A stretch of 64,000 bases of DNA from Lachnospiraceae bacterium (GCA_017618195.1 JAFZUW010000067.1:62001-126000), one strand, 5' to 3'; shown: positions 35,979-46,029, numbered from the stretch's first letter. Notes: generated by a model not told the origin, from the sequence alone. Numbers and translations: made by a program.

Positions 35979-36845
35979 TTATCTTGTTTCGCCGAAATAG
36001 AAGAGGGCAAGTGTTCCGGGACCTGCATGGGAACCGATGACCGGACCGATCTCTCCGTACATGATCTCGGTAATGCCGAAGCGCTTTGTTACGAGGTCGC
36101 CGACAAATTTCGCGTCCTCGATGCAGTCCGCATGGGAGATGAATACGCGGCTGTTATGATAATTTCCGACGGTTTCTTCCATTTTGTCCACAAGGCTTGT
36201 GAGAGCCTTCTTGCGGCCTCGTACGTTAAAGAGCGATACGAGATGGCCTTCATTATCGGTATGAAGAACCGGCTTTACGTTAATGAGCGTTCCCAGAATG
36301 GCTGTAGCGCGGCTGATGCGTCCGCCGTTCTTTAAGTATTTCAGATCGTCCACGGTGAATATGTGGCAGACATGGAGCTTGTTCTCTTCGAGCCATGCGG
36401 TAAGCTCGTCGATTCCCATTCCTTCCTTTCTCTTACGTACGGCTGCGTCTACGAACAGACCCTGTCCGAGAGAAGCGCAAAGGGAATCCACAACGTTAAT
36501 CTTGCGGTCCGGATATTCCTCCTTCAGCATTCCGGCTGCGATCTGCGCATTGTTGCAGGAACTGCTTAATCCGGAGGAAAATGCGATGTGCAGAACATCC
36601 TTTCCCGCATCAAGCGCCTCACGGAATTTCTTTATTACGGTATCGATGTTGCTGGCCATCGTCTTCGGAAGAGCATTGCCCCGCATACGATCGTAAAAAT
36701 CTTTTAAATCGACATTCTCGCTTTCGCCGAGAATGTTTACACCGTCAAATGTGAATGTTAACGGGATTACGGTAACGTCGTGATCGGTGGTGTACCATAC
36801 CGGAAGGTCACTTGTGGACTCGGTTGAAATGACGTAATCGGACAT
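35979..36845 (-). CDS. DegV family fatty acid-binding protein
   Basis: 288 residues, the normal length. DegV/FakB proteins hold a fatty acid and present it to the kinase FakA for activation. Seen: N-terminal STESTSDLP, the lipid-site loop IAFSSGLSSSCNNA (about residue 87-100), the DSLCASLGQG stretch, the VDDLKYLKNGGRIS helix and the C-terminal GPVIGSHAGPGTLALFY with the Gly-x-His-x-Gly-Pro-Gly-Thr signature. No fakA homologue is in the window. SD AGGAGGTTTT. A large palindrome lies 40 bases upstream. Confidence 0.93.
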   Translation of the reverse strand: MSDYVISTESTSDLPVWYTTDHDVTVIPLTFTFDGVNILGESENVDLKDFYDRMRGNALPKTMASNIDTVIKKFREALDAGKDVLHIAFSSGLSSSCNNAQIAAGMLKEEYPDRKINVVDSLCASLGQGLFVDAAVRKRKEGMGIDELTAWLEENKLHVCHIFTVDDLKYLKNGGRISRATAILGTLINVKPVLHTDNEGHLVSLFNVRGRKKALTSLVDKMEETVGNYHNSRVFISHADCIEDAKFVGDLVTKRFGITEIMYGEIGPVIGSHAGPGTLALFYFGETR

Positions 36846-36884
36846 GAAAACCTCCTAATAAGGAAATGATAAACTGAACATCGT

Positions 36885-36918
36885 GTTTTGAAAAAACATT
36901 GAATGTAGTTTTCAAAAC
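36885..36918. promoter_or_regulatory. 34-bp near-perfect palindrome upstream of degV
   Basis: GTTTTGAAAA (36885-36894) and TTTTCAAAAC (36909-36918) flank an inner ACATT-G-AATGT (36896-36906). It falls between the degV start and its possible minus-strand promoter (TTGCTT 36949-36954, 17 bp, TAATAT 36926-36931), a position for a repressor operator. Confidence 0.5.
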
Positions 36919-37097
36919 CACATACATATTAGCATATTAATACGAAACAAGCAAGGGTAAATTTCGAAAGTAAAAATATTGCGACATTATATGTAAAAAA
37001 TCCTTTTCACTGCGGGCGTTCTGTGTTATAATGTTTGGCAGTCAGTGCATTTTTATGCCCCCGCATAAGATGCATAGGTTAAGAGAGGGATGTGAAC

Positions 37098-39353
37098 ATG
37101 AAAGAAAGAAGTTCCAAAAAAGCCGGAATACTCGGTCTCCTTGCGATTATCGCATTACTTGCAGGACTGGGTGTCTGGATGTTCTTCAGTTTTCAGTACG
37201 AGTTCGGATTTCGTCCGCAGGAAATCAAAAGAGGTCTGGACTTAAGCGGCGGTGTCAGCATCACATATGAGGCGGCCGACAAGGCAAATGTGACCGACCA
37301 GCAGATGGCTGACGCGCTTTCCAAACTCCAGAAGAGAGCCGAAGCGTTCTCCACGGAGAGCAACGTATATCTGGAAGGCAGCTATCGTATCAATGTAGAT
37401 ATTCCGGGTGCCAAGAACGCTCAGGAAGTTCTGGAGTCGCTTGGTTCCGCCGGCAGCATTTACTTTATTTATGCCGTTGACGCCAACGGAACGACCAACG
37501 TTACCACGGATGCAGACGGCAACTACATTCTTGCAAGAAGCCTTGAGGACATTATCAAGGACGGTGATGCTCCGATTGACGGAAGCATGATCCACAGAGC
37601 CGAAGGCGTTGCGATTAAGGAAGACACCGGAGCAATCAACAATATCGTTTCGCTTGAGTTTACTTCAGCCGGAAGCGGCGCATTTGCCAACGCAACCCGG
37701 TGGTGCTCGACGCAGTCCGGTATGGCAAACTGCCTCGCAATCGTTTATGATAACGAAGTTGTAAGCTGCCCGATGGTTCGTTCCGAGATTACAGCAGGTA
37801 AGGCACAGGTCGAAGGTATGGACGATCTGGAAGAGGCGCAGAAGCTTGCGACCTTCATCCGTATCGGTGCACTTCCGATCGAGATGATGCCGATCCGTTC
37901 CAACATCGTAGGCGCTACGCTCGGAAGCAGAGCGCTTGAGACAAGTTTGATCGCAGGCCTGATTGGTTTCGCACTTGTATGCCTGTTCATGATCATCATT
38001 TACCGTCTCCCCGGTTTTGCAGCCGCATTGAGCCTTGTATTCTATATGGGAATCATGGTTGCCCTTCTGCTGCTGTTCGAGGTTACGCTGACATTGCCCG
38101 GTATCGCCGGTATCATTCTGTCAGTCGGTATGGCGGTTGACGCGAACGTCATTATATTCACGCGTATCCGTGAGGAGCTTGCAACCGGCAAGACGGTTCG
38201 TTCCTCCATTCAGATCGGTTTCAATAAGGCTACGTCCGCTATCGTTGACGGTAACGTAACGACATTGATCGCAGCTCTTGTATTGTATTTCCTCGGATCC
38301 GGCGTGATCAAGGGATTTGCCATTACGCTCGGCATCGGTATTGTCGTATCCATGTTCAGCGGACTGGTTATCACCCGTCTCATCATGAAGTGCTTCTACG
38401 ACCTCGGCGCAAAGAAGCCCGGCCTTTACGGCGTTGCCAAGAAGATGCATACCCTTCATGTTGTTGAGAACTGGGTTAAGTACGTTGTTCTTTCCGGAGC
38501 AATGATTGTTGTCTGCATCGTAATGCTGTTCGTGAACAGCTCGAAGATCGGCAACATTTTGAATTACGGTCTTGATTTCGTCGGCGGTTCGTCCGTTCAG
38601 GTTACTTTTGAAGGCTCCGTACCCTCAAGAAGCGAAGTTGAGGTGCTTGTTCAGAGCGCAATCAACGAGACCTGTTCCGTTTCCGAAGTTAAGGGTGAGA
38701 ACGCAATCATCATTAAGACCAAGGCATTCCTTGAGGACGAAGGCAAGCTGAACGACCTCAAGCAGGCATTTATGGACAAATACGGCGTTGCGGAAGGCAG
38801 CATCGAGACCGAGACCATCAGCGGAAGCGTTTCCGACGAGATGAAGAGCGATGCTGTTAAGGCGGTTATCATCGCGACGATCTGCATGCTGATTTATATC
38901 TGGATCCGGTTTAAGAACCTTGCCTTTGCTTCCAGTGCCGTTATCGCATTGGTTCACGACGTACTTGTCGTTCTCGGCGTTTATGCATTGTTCCGCATTA
39001 CGGTTGATACTTCGTTCATCGCTTGTATGCTTACCCTTGTAGGTTACAGTATCAACGCCACGATCGTTATCTTTGACCGTATCCGTGAGAACCTTGCAAC
39101 GACGAGTGCGAAGCGCGATCTGAAGGAAGTTGTTAACCGCAGTATTTCCGAGACGTTCACAAGAAGTATCAATACTTCCGTAACGACACTGCTTACGGTA
39201 GTCGTTCTGATCATCCTCGGTGTTGAGTCCATCCGCGTATTTGCAATCCCGCTTGCAATCGGTTTGGTATGCGGAACTTACTCGTCTATCTGCATTACCG
39301 GTTCCCTTTGGTATTTCTTTAAGACGAAGGTCGGCAATAAAAAGAAGGCGTGA
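37098..39353 (+). CDS. secDF: protein translocase subunit SecDF (fused)
   Basis: SecD and SecF, here one 751-residue chain, use the proton gradient to help pull exported proteins out of the SecYEG channel. ATG at 37098 with AGAGAGGG eight bases before; the in-frame GTG at 37092 is too close. SecD half: helix at about 12-30, RGLDLSGGVSITYE, P1 domain, then helices from about 275 with GMAVDANVIIFTRIREEL. SecF half from about 450: NYGLDFVGGSSVQVTFEG and the GYSINATIVIFDRIREN signature near 645. The fused form is common in Firmicutes. A possible promoter with TATAAT at 37027-37032 lies upstream. Confidence 0.95.
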   Translation: MKERSSKKAGILGLLAIIALLAGLGVWMFFSFQYEFGFRPQEIKRGLDLSGGVSITYEAADKANVTDQQMADALSKLQKRAEAFSTESNVYLEGSYRINVDIPGAKNAQEVLESLGSAGSIYFIYAVDANGTTNVTTDADGNYILARSLEDIIKDGDAPIDGSMIHRAEGVAIKEDTGAINNIVSLEFTSAGSGAFANATRWCSTQSGMANCLAIVYDNEVVSCPMVRSEITAGKAQVEGMDDLEEAQKLATFIRIGALPIEMMPIRSNIVGATLGSRALETSLIAGLIGFALVCLFMIIIYRLPGFAAALSLVFYMGIMVALLLLFEVTLTLPGIAGIILSVGMAVDANVIIFTRIREELATGKTVRSSIQIGFNKATSAIVDGNVTTLIAALVLYFLGSGVIKGFAITLGIGIVVSMFSGLVITRLIMKCFYDLGAKKPGLYGVAKKMHTLHVVENWVKYVVLSGAMIVVCIVMLFVNSSKIGNILNYGLDFVGGSSVQVTFEGSVPSRSEVEVLVQSAINETCSVSEVKGENAIIIKTKAFLEDEGKLNDLKQAFMDKYGVAEGSIETETISGSVSDEMKSDAVKAVIIATICMLIYIWIRFKNLAFASSAVIALVHDVLVVLGVYALFRITVDTSFIACMLTLVGYSINATIVIFDRIRENLATTSAKRDLKEVVNRSISETFTRSINTSVTTLLTVVVLIILGVESIRVFAIPLAIGLVCGTYSSICITGSLWYFFKTKVGNKKKA

Positions 39354-39380
39354 TCTGCGGATTGCGATTCGGAATACGGA

Positions 39381-41129
39381 ATGAAAATCAAGAAAGAAAA
39401 ATGGGTGATTAAAAGACGGGGCGGGGCCATGGAAGACATGGTCTCGCAGCTCGGCATTACGCCGGCATTTGCCAGAATTCTCTGCGGAAGAGGTTACGAT
39501 TCCGCGGAGAAGGCAGCCGCCTTTTTGTACCCGGACGGCGCGGAACTGAAACCTGCGGAGGCTTTGCCGGACGCAGAAAGGTTTTGCGCTTTTTTATTTC
39601 AGGCGAAAGAACAGGGAAAATGCGTCCGCGTGATCGGCGATTACGATGCGGACGGAGTGACCGCAACGTTTCTGATGACTGAGGGACTGCGCCGCTTCGG
39701 TATGGAGGTTGATTACCGGATTCCCGACCGGATCACGGACGGGTACGGAATCAGTGTTTCGATGGTGGAAGAAGCCGTTCGGGACGGTATCGGAGTCATC
39801 GTTACGGTGGATAACGGTATCGCAGCCGTCGAGCCGGTCAAAAAGGCAAAGGAGAACGGAATCATCGTTCTTATCACGGATCATCATGAACCGCAGGAGA
39901 CCTTGCCGGAAGCAGATGCACTTGTTGATTTTAAGGTAAATCCGGATTATACCGGCGACCCGGTCTCGGGGGCCGTTGTTGCGGCTAAGATCGCGGACCT
40001 TCTGCTCAGAAAAGCCGGGCAGGAAGGCTTTCTTTATGAGTATCCGGAAATTCTTGCGCTTTCCACGGTTGCCGATGTTATGGATCTGACCGGAGAGAAC
40101 CGGGTTATCGTGAAGATGGGTCTTGCCAAGCCGGTAAGCCGGTGGAATCTCGGCCTCAGGTCGCTTGCGTCCGCGAACGGGCTTAAAACCGAACCGAAGG
40201 CGTATTCGCTCGGATTTGTCCTCGCGCCGTGCATCAACGCGCTCGGAAGACTTAAAAAGGCCGACCCCGGCGTGGCGCTTTTAGCGGAAACGGACGAAGC
40301 GGAAGCAATGCGTCTTGCCGAGTCTTTGGTTGCCGCCAATGCGGTCCGAAAGGAAATGACGGCAAAGGCCATCGAAGATGCATGCAGAGAGATCGATGCA
40401 AGGGGCGAAGAGGAGATCCGCCCGATCGTTTACGTATCGGAGGATTGTCACGAGAGCATCGCCGGAATCGTAGCCGGCAAGCTTCGTGAAAGGTATTACG
40501 TTCCCGCAATCGTGTTATGTAAGAGTGAGGACAATGCAGAAATACTGAAAGGGTCCGGGCGGAGCATCGAAGAGTATAATATCTTCGAAGGTCTGCAGGC
40601 GTGCAGCGACGATCTGATCAAATACGGCGGCCACGCTCAGGCTTGCGGACTGACGATCGCCGCGGATTCGTTCGAACGCTTCAAAGAGCGCTTTGAGGAG
40701 CATTTCCGCTCGGTAAGCGAAGGGGGTACCGAGAAGATTGTGATCGATCTCGTGCTGCATTTTCCGGATATCACCGAGCAGCTGATCACGGAACTCGGAC
40801 GGATGGAGCCGTTCGGCAAAGGAAACGCGAGGCCGGTGCTTGCATCCAGAAATGTTACTGTTCGTAAGATCAGCCATTTCGGGCGTTCGGTCAAATATAC
40901 GAGGCTTCTTCTTTCGGATGAGACCGGAGCGAAGATCGGAGCCGTATATTTCGGTAATGCCGATGATTTTATAAAGAATTTGAAGGAACACTTCGGCGTT
41001 TCAGCGGTTGACGAAGCTTATGCCGCCCGCGGAACGATTGCAATCCATATCCTTTATTCCGCGCAGAAGAGCTCTTACACGGGCGAGATCGAGCTGACGC
41101 TCGAGCATTATCAGTTCCCATCGGAATAG
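39381..41129 (+). CDS. recJ: single-stranded-DNA-specific exonuclease RecJ
   Basis: 5'-3' exonuclease on single-stranded DNA in recombination and mismatch repair. 582 residues, standard for the core RecJ. DHH-family motifs: GDYDADGVTAT (motif I, about residue 80), VTVDNGI (II), ITDHHEP (III, about 158) and ALSTVADVMDL (IV); DHHA1 motif KYGGHAQACGLTI; and an OB-fold end. The start at 39381 gives the usual KWVIKRR beginning; its ribosome site is weak. It follows secDF by 27 bases, a pairing seen in other Clostridia. Confidence 0.94.
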   Translation: MKIKKEKWVIKRRGGAMEDMVSQLGITPAFARILCGRGYDSAEKAAAFLYPDGAELKPAEALPDAERFCAFLFQAKEQGKCVRVIGDYDADGVTATFLMTEGLRRFGMEVDYRIPDRITDGYGISVSMVEEAVRDGIGVIVTVDNGIAAVEPVKKAKENGIIVLITDHHEPQETLPEADALVDFKVNPDYTGDPVSGAVVAAKIADLLLRKAGQEGFLYEYPEILALSTVADVMDLTGENRVIVKMGLAKPVSRWNLGLRSLASANGLKTEPKAYSLGFVLAPCINALGRLKKADPGVALLAETDEAEAMRLAESLVAANAVRKEMTAKAIEDACREIDARGEEEIRPIVYVSEDCHESIAGIVAGKLRERYYVPAIVLCKSEDNAEILKGSGRSIEEYNIFEGLQACSDDLIKYGGHAQACGLTIAADSFERFKERFEEHFRSVSEGGTEKIVIDLVLHFPDITEQLITELGRMEPFGKGNARPVLASRNVTVRKISHFGRSVKYTRLLLSDETGAKIGAVYFGNADDFIKNLKEHFGVSAVDEAYAARGTIAIHILYSAQKSSYTGEIELTLEHYQFPSE

Positions 41130-41139
41130 TCGGTTTTCC

Positions 41140-41168
41140 TTGCGGGATAACGGTCCTTGTGGTAATAT
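41140..41168 (+). promoter_or_regulatory. putative promoter of pyrC-pyrF
   Basis: TTGCGG (41140-41145), 17 bp, TAATAT (41163-41168). The leader is only about 35 bases, so there is no room for a PyrR-type attenuator. Confidence 0.55.
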
Positions 41169-41205
41169 GTTTGTGACTTAAAAGTCATTTGGAAAGGAGA
41201 ACGGT

Positions 41206-42513
41206 ATGTTATTCGAAGGACGTATTGTATTGAAGGGCGGACACGTTGTCGATCCGGCAACCGGAGTGGATGATATCAGAGATATCCGTATGGATGACGG
41301 TATCGTTTTGGATGTTGAAAAAAGTATCACGCCTCATCCCGAGGATCAGGTGATTTCCTGCGTTGGGCAGTATATATTCCCCGGATTCACGGATCTGCAT
41401 GTGCATTTCCGCGATCCCGGCCAGACTTATAAAGAGACGCTTATGACCGGAACGAGAGCGGCAGCGGCAGGCGGTTATACCGCGGTATGCCCGATGCCGA
41501 ATACGGTTCCCGCAACGGACAGCATGGAGAAGATCTCCGTATTGCTGAAGCGATGCGCAGAGGAATCGGCAGTTAACGTATTTCCGATTTCGGCGGTTAC
41601 AAAAGACCAGGCAGGCACGGAACTGGTAAACATTCCCGCTGTGAAGCTTGCCGGCGCGGTTGCGCTTTCCGAAGACGGCAAATCCGTCATGGACATCAAG
41701 CTTTACGAGAAGGCCATGAAGATTGCGGCAAAGGAACACATTCCGGTATTTGCCCACTGCGAGGAGAAGAATCTCGCTGCAGGCGGTGTGATCAACGCGG
41801 GAGAGAAGGCGGAAGCGCTCGGTCTTCCCGGAATCAGCAATGCAGTAGAGAATATTATTACCGCAAGAGATATCTTCCTTGCCGGAGAGACCGGAGCGAA
41901 GCTTCATCTGTGCCATTGCTCCACGAAGGAAAGCGTTGCGCTTGTTCTGCTTGCGAAGAAACTCGGCTATCAGGTTACGGCCGAGGCATGCCCGCATCAT
42001 TTTGCGCTTTGCGATGAGGACATTCCGTGTGATGACGCCAATTACAAGATGAACCCTCCGCTTCGCAGCAAAGAAGACATGTATGCCGTCCGCGAAGGCT
42101 TGAAGAAAGGCATTATTGACTGCATTTCGACCGACCATGCTCCTCATTCCGAGGAAGAAAAGGCGGAAGGCTTCTTTAAGGCTCCGTTCGGAATTACCGG
42201 ACTTGAGACCTCATTTGCCTTAAGCTATACGACGCTTGTTCTTGAGGGCGGAATGAAGCTGATCGATCTGATCCGCGCAATGAGCACCAATCCCGCGAAG
42301 CTGATCGGATACCGCGGAGGCCAGATTTCGGTCGGAAAGCCGGCGGACATCGTAGTATGCTCGCTTGAGCAGTTCCGCGTGGACCGAAACACATTTGTCT
42401 CGAAGGGACATAATACGCCGTTCCACGGAAAGAAGCTTTACGGCAAAGTGCTTCGTACGTTTGTAAACGGCCGTATGGTTTACCAGAACCCGGATTGCGA
42501 CATGCTGTTTTAA
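41206..42513 (+). CDS. pyrC: dihydroorotase
   Basis: Closes carbamoyl-aspartate to dihydroorotate in pyrimidine synthesis. 435 residues, class I. Binuclear zinc site: FTDLHVHFRDPGQ (His-x-His, about residue 63), carboxylated-Lys region around ALSEDGKSV, FAHCEE (His) and LCHCST (His), and the catalytic Asp in CISTDHAPH. SD GGAAAGGAGA. pyrF follows after 50 bases, so these are co-expressed; other pyr genes are elsewhere. Confidence 0.95.
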   Translation: MLFEGRIVLKGGHVVDPATGVDDIRDIRMDDGIVLDVEKSITPHPEDQVISCVGQYIFPGFTDLHVHFRDPGQTYKETLMTGTRAAAAGGYTAVCPMPNTVPATDSMEKISVLLKRCAEESAVNVFPISAVTKDQAGTELVNIPAVKLAGAVALSEDGKSVMDIKLYEKAMKIAAKEHIPVFAHCEEKNLAAGGVINAGEKAEALGLPGISNAVENIITARDIFLAGETGAKLHLCHCSTKESVALVLLAKKLGYQVTAEACPHHFALCDEDIPCDDANYKMNPPLRSKEDMYAVREGLKKGIIDCISTDHAPHSEEEKAEGFFKAPFGITGLETSFALSYTTLVLEGGMKLIDLIRAMSTNPAKLIGYRGGQISVGKPADIVVCSLEQFRVDRNTFVSKGHNTPFHGKKLYGKVLRTFVNGRMVYQNPDCDMLF

Positions 42514-42563
42514 ATAATCAACTGACCTGATCTTCAGGCGGTTTTTTGAAAGGATTTATACAT

Positions 42564-43493
42564 ATGATTTCGAAACTGATCAATGAGATTGTCAAGAAGG
42601 ATGCGCCGATCGTTGTCGGACTCGATCCGATGCTTTCGTACATTCCCGACTTTGTTAAGGCGGATGCGTTCGCAAAATACGGCGAGACGCTCGAAGGGGC
42701 CGCAGAGGCGGTATGGCAGTACAACAAAGCGTTGGTGGACGCTACTTACGACCTGATTCCGTGCGTAAAGCCGCAGATCGCGATGTATGAGCAGTTCGGT
42801 ATTCCCGGACTGATCGCTTATCAGAAGACGGTAGCTTACTGTAAGGAGAAAGGTCTCGTTGTCATCGGTGACGTAAAGCGCGGCGACATCGGTTCGACCA
42901 GTGCGGCGTATGCGACGGCACATATCGGCACGATCAGCGTAGGAGCGAACACGTATGCTCCGTTTGACGAGGATTTTGCAACGGTTAACCCGTATCTCGG
43001 TTCGGACGGTGTAAAGCCTTTCCTTGACGTTTGCAACGCGAACGACCGCGGCATATTCCTTCTTGTGAAGACGTCCAATCCTTCAAGCGGGGAGTTCCAG
43101 GACCGTCTGATCGACGGACGCCCGCTTTATGAGTGGGTCGGAGAGAAGGTTGCGGAATGGGGCAGCATGAGCATGGACGGTACATACAGCAACGTCGGCT
43201 GCGTTGTCGGCGCAACGTATCCCGAGATGGGCAAGATCCTTCGTAAGATCATGCCGAACAACTACATCCTCGTGCCCGGCTACGGCGCGCAGGGCGGTAC
43301 CGCGGAAGGCCTCAAGCCTTACTTCAACGAAGACGGACTCGGCGCGATCGTCAATTCGTCGCGCGGAATCATTGCCGCATACAAGAAAGATTCTTATCTG
43401 AGCCGTTTCGGCGAGAAAGGCTATGCCGATGCGGCAAGACAGGCCGTCATCGATATGAAGAACGACATTAACGGAGCCGTTTTCGGACGGTAA
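42564..43493 (+). CDS. pyrF: orotidine 5'-phosphate decarboxylase
   Basis: Last step of UMP synthesis. 309 residues from the ATG at 42564 behind TTGAAAGGA; an upstream in-frame TTG would overlap that site. It is the longer, subfamily 2 (bacterial/actinobacterial-like) form: VVGLDPML at the first strand, CVKPQIAMYEQFG, the catalytic triad VIGDVKRGDIGST (Lys and Asp), and LVPGYGAQGG with the phosphate-binding end IVNSSRGI. Directly after pyrC. Confidence 0.94.
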   Translation: MISKLINEIVKKDAPIVVGLDPMLSYIPDFVKADAFAKYGETLEGAAEAVWQYNKALVDATYDLIPCVKPQIAMYEQFGIPGLIAYQKTVAYCKEKGLVVIGDVKRGDIGSTSAAYATAHIGTISVGANTYAPFDEDFATVNPYLGSDGVKPFLDVCNANDRGIFLLVKTSNPSSGEFQDRLIDGRPLYEWVGEKVAEWGSMSMDGTYSNVGCVVGATYPEMGKILRKIMPNNYILVPGYGAQGGTAEGLKPYFNEDGLGAIVNSSRGIIAAYKKDSYLSRFGEKGYADAARQAVIDMKNDINGAVFGR

Positions 43494-43507
43494 ATGACCG
43501 ATTGGTG

Positions 43508-43536
43508 TTGCATTTTCCGTAAGATTGTTATATATT
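43508..43536 (+). promoter_or_regulatory. promoter of leuS
   Basis: TTGCAT (43508-43513), 17 bp, TATATT (43531-43536). Only about 33 bases remain before the start codon and there is no T-box leader, unlike many Firmicute aminoacyl-tRNA synthetase genes. Confidence 0.65.
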
Positions 43537-43576
43537 TTGATACAAATTTCGTGTGGTTCTAAAGGAGTTACGAGTT

Positions 43577-46015
43577 ATGGCTGCTTATGATTATTCCGCC
43601 ATAGAAAAGAAATGGCAGAAGTACTGGGAGGAGCACGAGACGTTTAAGACGGACGTGTGGGACTTCTCGAAACCGAAATACTACGTATTGGATATGTTCC
43701 CGTATCCGTCGGGCGTAGGTCTTCATGCAGGTCATCCGGAAGGTTATACCGCAACGGATATCATGTCCCGTATGAAGCGTATGCAGGGCTACAACGTCCT
43801 TCATCCGATGGGATATGACTCATTCGGTCTCCCGGCGGAACAGTATGCCGTAACGACCGGACATCATCCGAACGGCTTTACGCAGGAGAATATCAAAACA
43901 TTCGGAAAGCAGCTTCGTGAACTCGGATTTGACTACGACTGGTCGAAGATGATCGCGACTTCGGATCCGGAGTTCTATAAGTGGACTCAGTGGATCTTTA
44001 AACAGCTGTACCTTGCCGGCTACGCAAAGTACATCGACATGCCGGTTAACTGGTGTGAAGAACTCGGAACCGTTCTTTCTAATGACGAGGTAATCGACGG
44101 CAAGAGTGAGCGCGGCGGCTATCCGGTTGTCCGTAAGAACATGAAGCAGTGGGTTATCGACCAGCCCGCATTTGCCGAGCAGCTTCTGCAGGGTCTTGAA
44201 GAAGTTGACTGGCCCGAATCCACAAAGCTCATGCAGCAGAACTGGATCGGCAAGTCGACCGGTGTTGAGGTGAAATTTCAGATCGTCGGAGGCGGAGAGT
44301 TCTCCATCTTCACGACCTGTATTGAGACGATTTACGGTATTACCTTTATGGTACTGGCTCCGGACGGAGAGATTGTGAAGACGCTTCTTGACCGCGTGCA
44401 GAACCGCGCGGAGGTTGACGCGTATATCGCGGAAACGCTTAAGAAGAACGATATGGACCGTACCGAGCTCAACAAGACGAAGTCCGGCTGCGAGCTGAAG
44501 GGCGTTACCTGTATTAACCCCGTTAACGGCCGCGAAGTCCGCATGTTCATCGGTGATTTCGTACTTGCCAATTACGGAACCGGCGCCGTTATGGCGGTTC
44601 CGTCCCATGACCAGAGAGACTTTGAGTACGCGATTGCGCACAATATCGATATGCTTCAGGTCATCGACGGTGACGAAAAGCTCGGCCATGTCGATGTCAG
44701 CGGACAGGCATTTGAAAAGGGCGATTATCTCGGAAAAGGCTACCGCCTGATCAACTCCGAAGAGTTCACCGGTCTTACCGTTGAAGAGGCTAAGGAAGCC
44801 ATCACCTCGAAGCTTGAGAAGATGGGTGTTGCAAAACGTACCGTTAACTATCATTTCCGTGAGTGGATCTTCGCCCGCCAGCGTTACTGGGGCGAGCCCG
44901 TGCCGGTAGTTCATACCGAGGACGGCGGCATCCACGTTCTGGACGATGACGAGCTGCCGCTTGTTCTGCCTGAACTTGACGATTATAAGGGTCACAACGG
45001 CAAGGCTCCGCTTGAAAACGCGACCGAGTGGAAGAAGTACGATAAGAACGGCATCAAGGGTACCCGTGAGACATCGACGATGCCCGGTTCCGCAGGTTCT
45101 TCGTGGTATTTCCTTCGTTATATCGATCCGCACAACGACAAGCAGCTGGCGGATCCCGAGCTTTTGAAGCACTGGATGCCGGTTGACCTTTACATCGGCG
45201 GACCGGAGCATGCGGTAGGGCACCTGATGTACAGCCGTATCTGGAACCGTTTCCTTTACGACAAAGGCATCGCGCCGACCAAGGAACCGTTCAAGAAGCT
45301 GATCCACCAGGGCATGATCCTCGGTTCGAACGGCATCAAGATGGGCAAGCGTTTCCCTGAGTACGTAGTCAATCCGAGCGATATCGTTCGCGATTTCGGT
45401 GCCGACACGCTTCGTCTGTATCTGATGTTTATGGGCCCGCTTGAGGTAAGCAAGCCATGGAGCAACACCGGTGTTGAGGGCGCGAAGAAGTTCCTGAACC
45501 GTGTATGGACGTTCTTCACGGAGACGGCAAATATCAAAGATGACGCCGCTAAGGACCTTGAAAAGGTTTATCACCAGACGGTCAAGAAGGTTACGAACGA
45601 CTTCGAAAAGATTGCATTTAACACTGCGATCAGCCAGATGATGATCTTCGTGAACGCCTGCTACAAGACCGGCAGCTGTCCGAAGGAATATGCAGAGGGC
45701 TTCGTAAAGATGCTCAGCTGTATATGCCCGCATATCTGCGAAGAGATGTGGAGCATTCTCGGTCACGAAGGCACCATCGCCTACGAGGCTTGGCCCGTAT
45801 ATGACGAAGCAAAGACCAAGGAAGATACGATTGAGATCGCCGTTCAGGTAAACGGTAAAGTCCGTGCGAAAGTCAACGTTACTCTCGAAGAGGACGAAGA
45901 CGCCGTATGGGCGAAGATCCTCGAATCCGACGCGAACCGCTTCATCGACGGCTTCACCGTTGTGAAGAAGATTTACGTAAAGGGCAAGATCTTCAATATC
46001 GTAGTGAAACAGTAA
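43577..46015 (+). CDS. leuS: leucyl-tRNA synthetase
   Basis: Charges tRNA-Leu. 812 residues from the ATG at 43577 (AAAGGAG upstream). HIGH-type motif PYPSGVGLHAGHPEGY (about 41-56) and the LeuRS block HPMGYDSFGLPAEQYA. The editing domain includes the GTGAVMAVPSHDQRD motif. The KMSKS loop reads KMGKRFPEYVVNP: Ser to Gly and Ser to Arg while the following VVNP is kept. The C-terminal domain (VQVNGKVRAKV) is normal. The protein is full length and clearly the housekeeping copy. Confidence 0.96.
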   Translation: MAAYDYSAIEKKWQKYWEEHETFKTDVWDFSKPKYYVLDMFPYPSGVGLHAGHPEGYTATDIMSRMKRMQGYNVLHPMGYDSFGLPAEQYAVTTGHHPNGFTQENIKTFGKQLRELGFDYDWSKMIATSDPEFYKWTQWIFKQLYLAGYAKYIDMPVNWCEELGTVLSNDEVIDGKSERGGYPVVRKNMKQWVIDQPAFAEQLLQGLEEVDWPESTKLMQQNWIGKSTGVEVKFQIVGGGEFSIFTTCIETIYGITFMVLAPDGEIVKTLLDRVQNRAEVDAYIAETLKKNDMDRTELNKTKSGCELKGVTCINPVNGREVRMFIGDFVLANYGTGAVMAVPSHDQRDFEYAIAHNIDMLQVIDGDEKLGHVDVSGQAFEKGDYLGKGYRLINSEEFTGLTVEEAKEAITSKLEKMGVAKRTVNYHFREWIFARQRYWGEPVPVVHTEDGGIHVLDDDELPLVLPELDDYKGHNGKAPLENATEWKKYDKNGIKGTRETSTMPGSAGSSWYFLRYIDPHNDKQLADPELLKHWMPVDLYIGGPEHAVGHLMYSRIWNRFLYDKGIAPTKEPFKKLIHQGMILGSNGIKMGKRFPEYVVNPSDIVRDFGADTLRLYLMFMGPLEVSKPWSNTGVEGAKKFLNRVWTFFTETANIKDDAAKDLEKVYHQTVKKVTNDFEKIAFNTAISQMMIFVNACYKTGSCPKEYAEGFVKMLSCICPHICEEMWSILGHEGTIAYEAWPVYDEAKTKEDTIEIAVQVNGKVRAKVNVTLEEDEDAVWAKILESDANRFIDGFTVVKKIYVKGKIFNIVVKQ

Positions 46016-46029
46016 TATCGGTATAATAA

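Noticed and set aside
43494..43576. T-box leader for leuS
   Set aside because: The gap is only 83 bases and has no T-box sequence or specifier stem.
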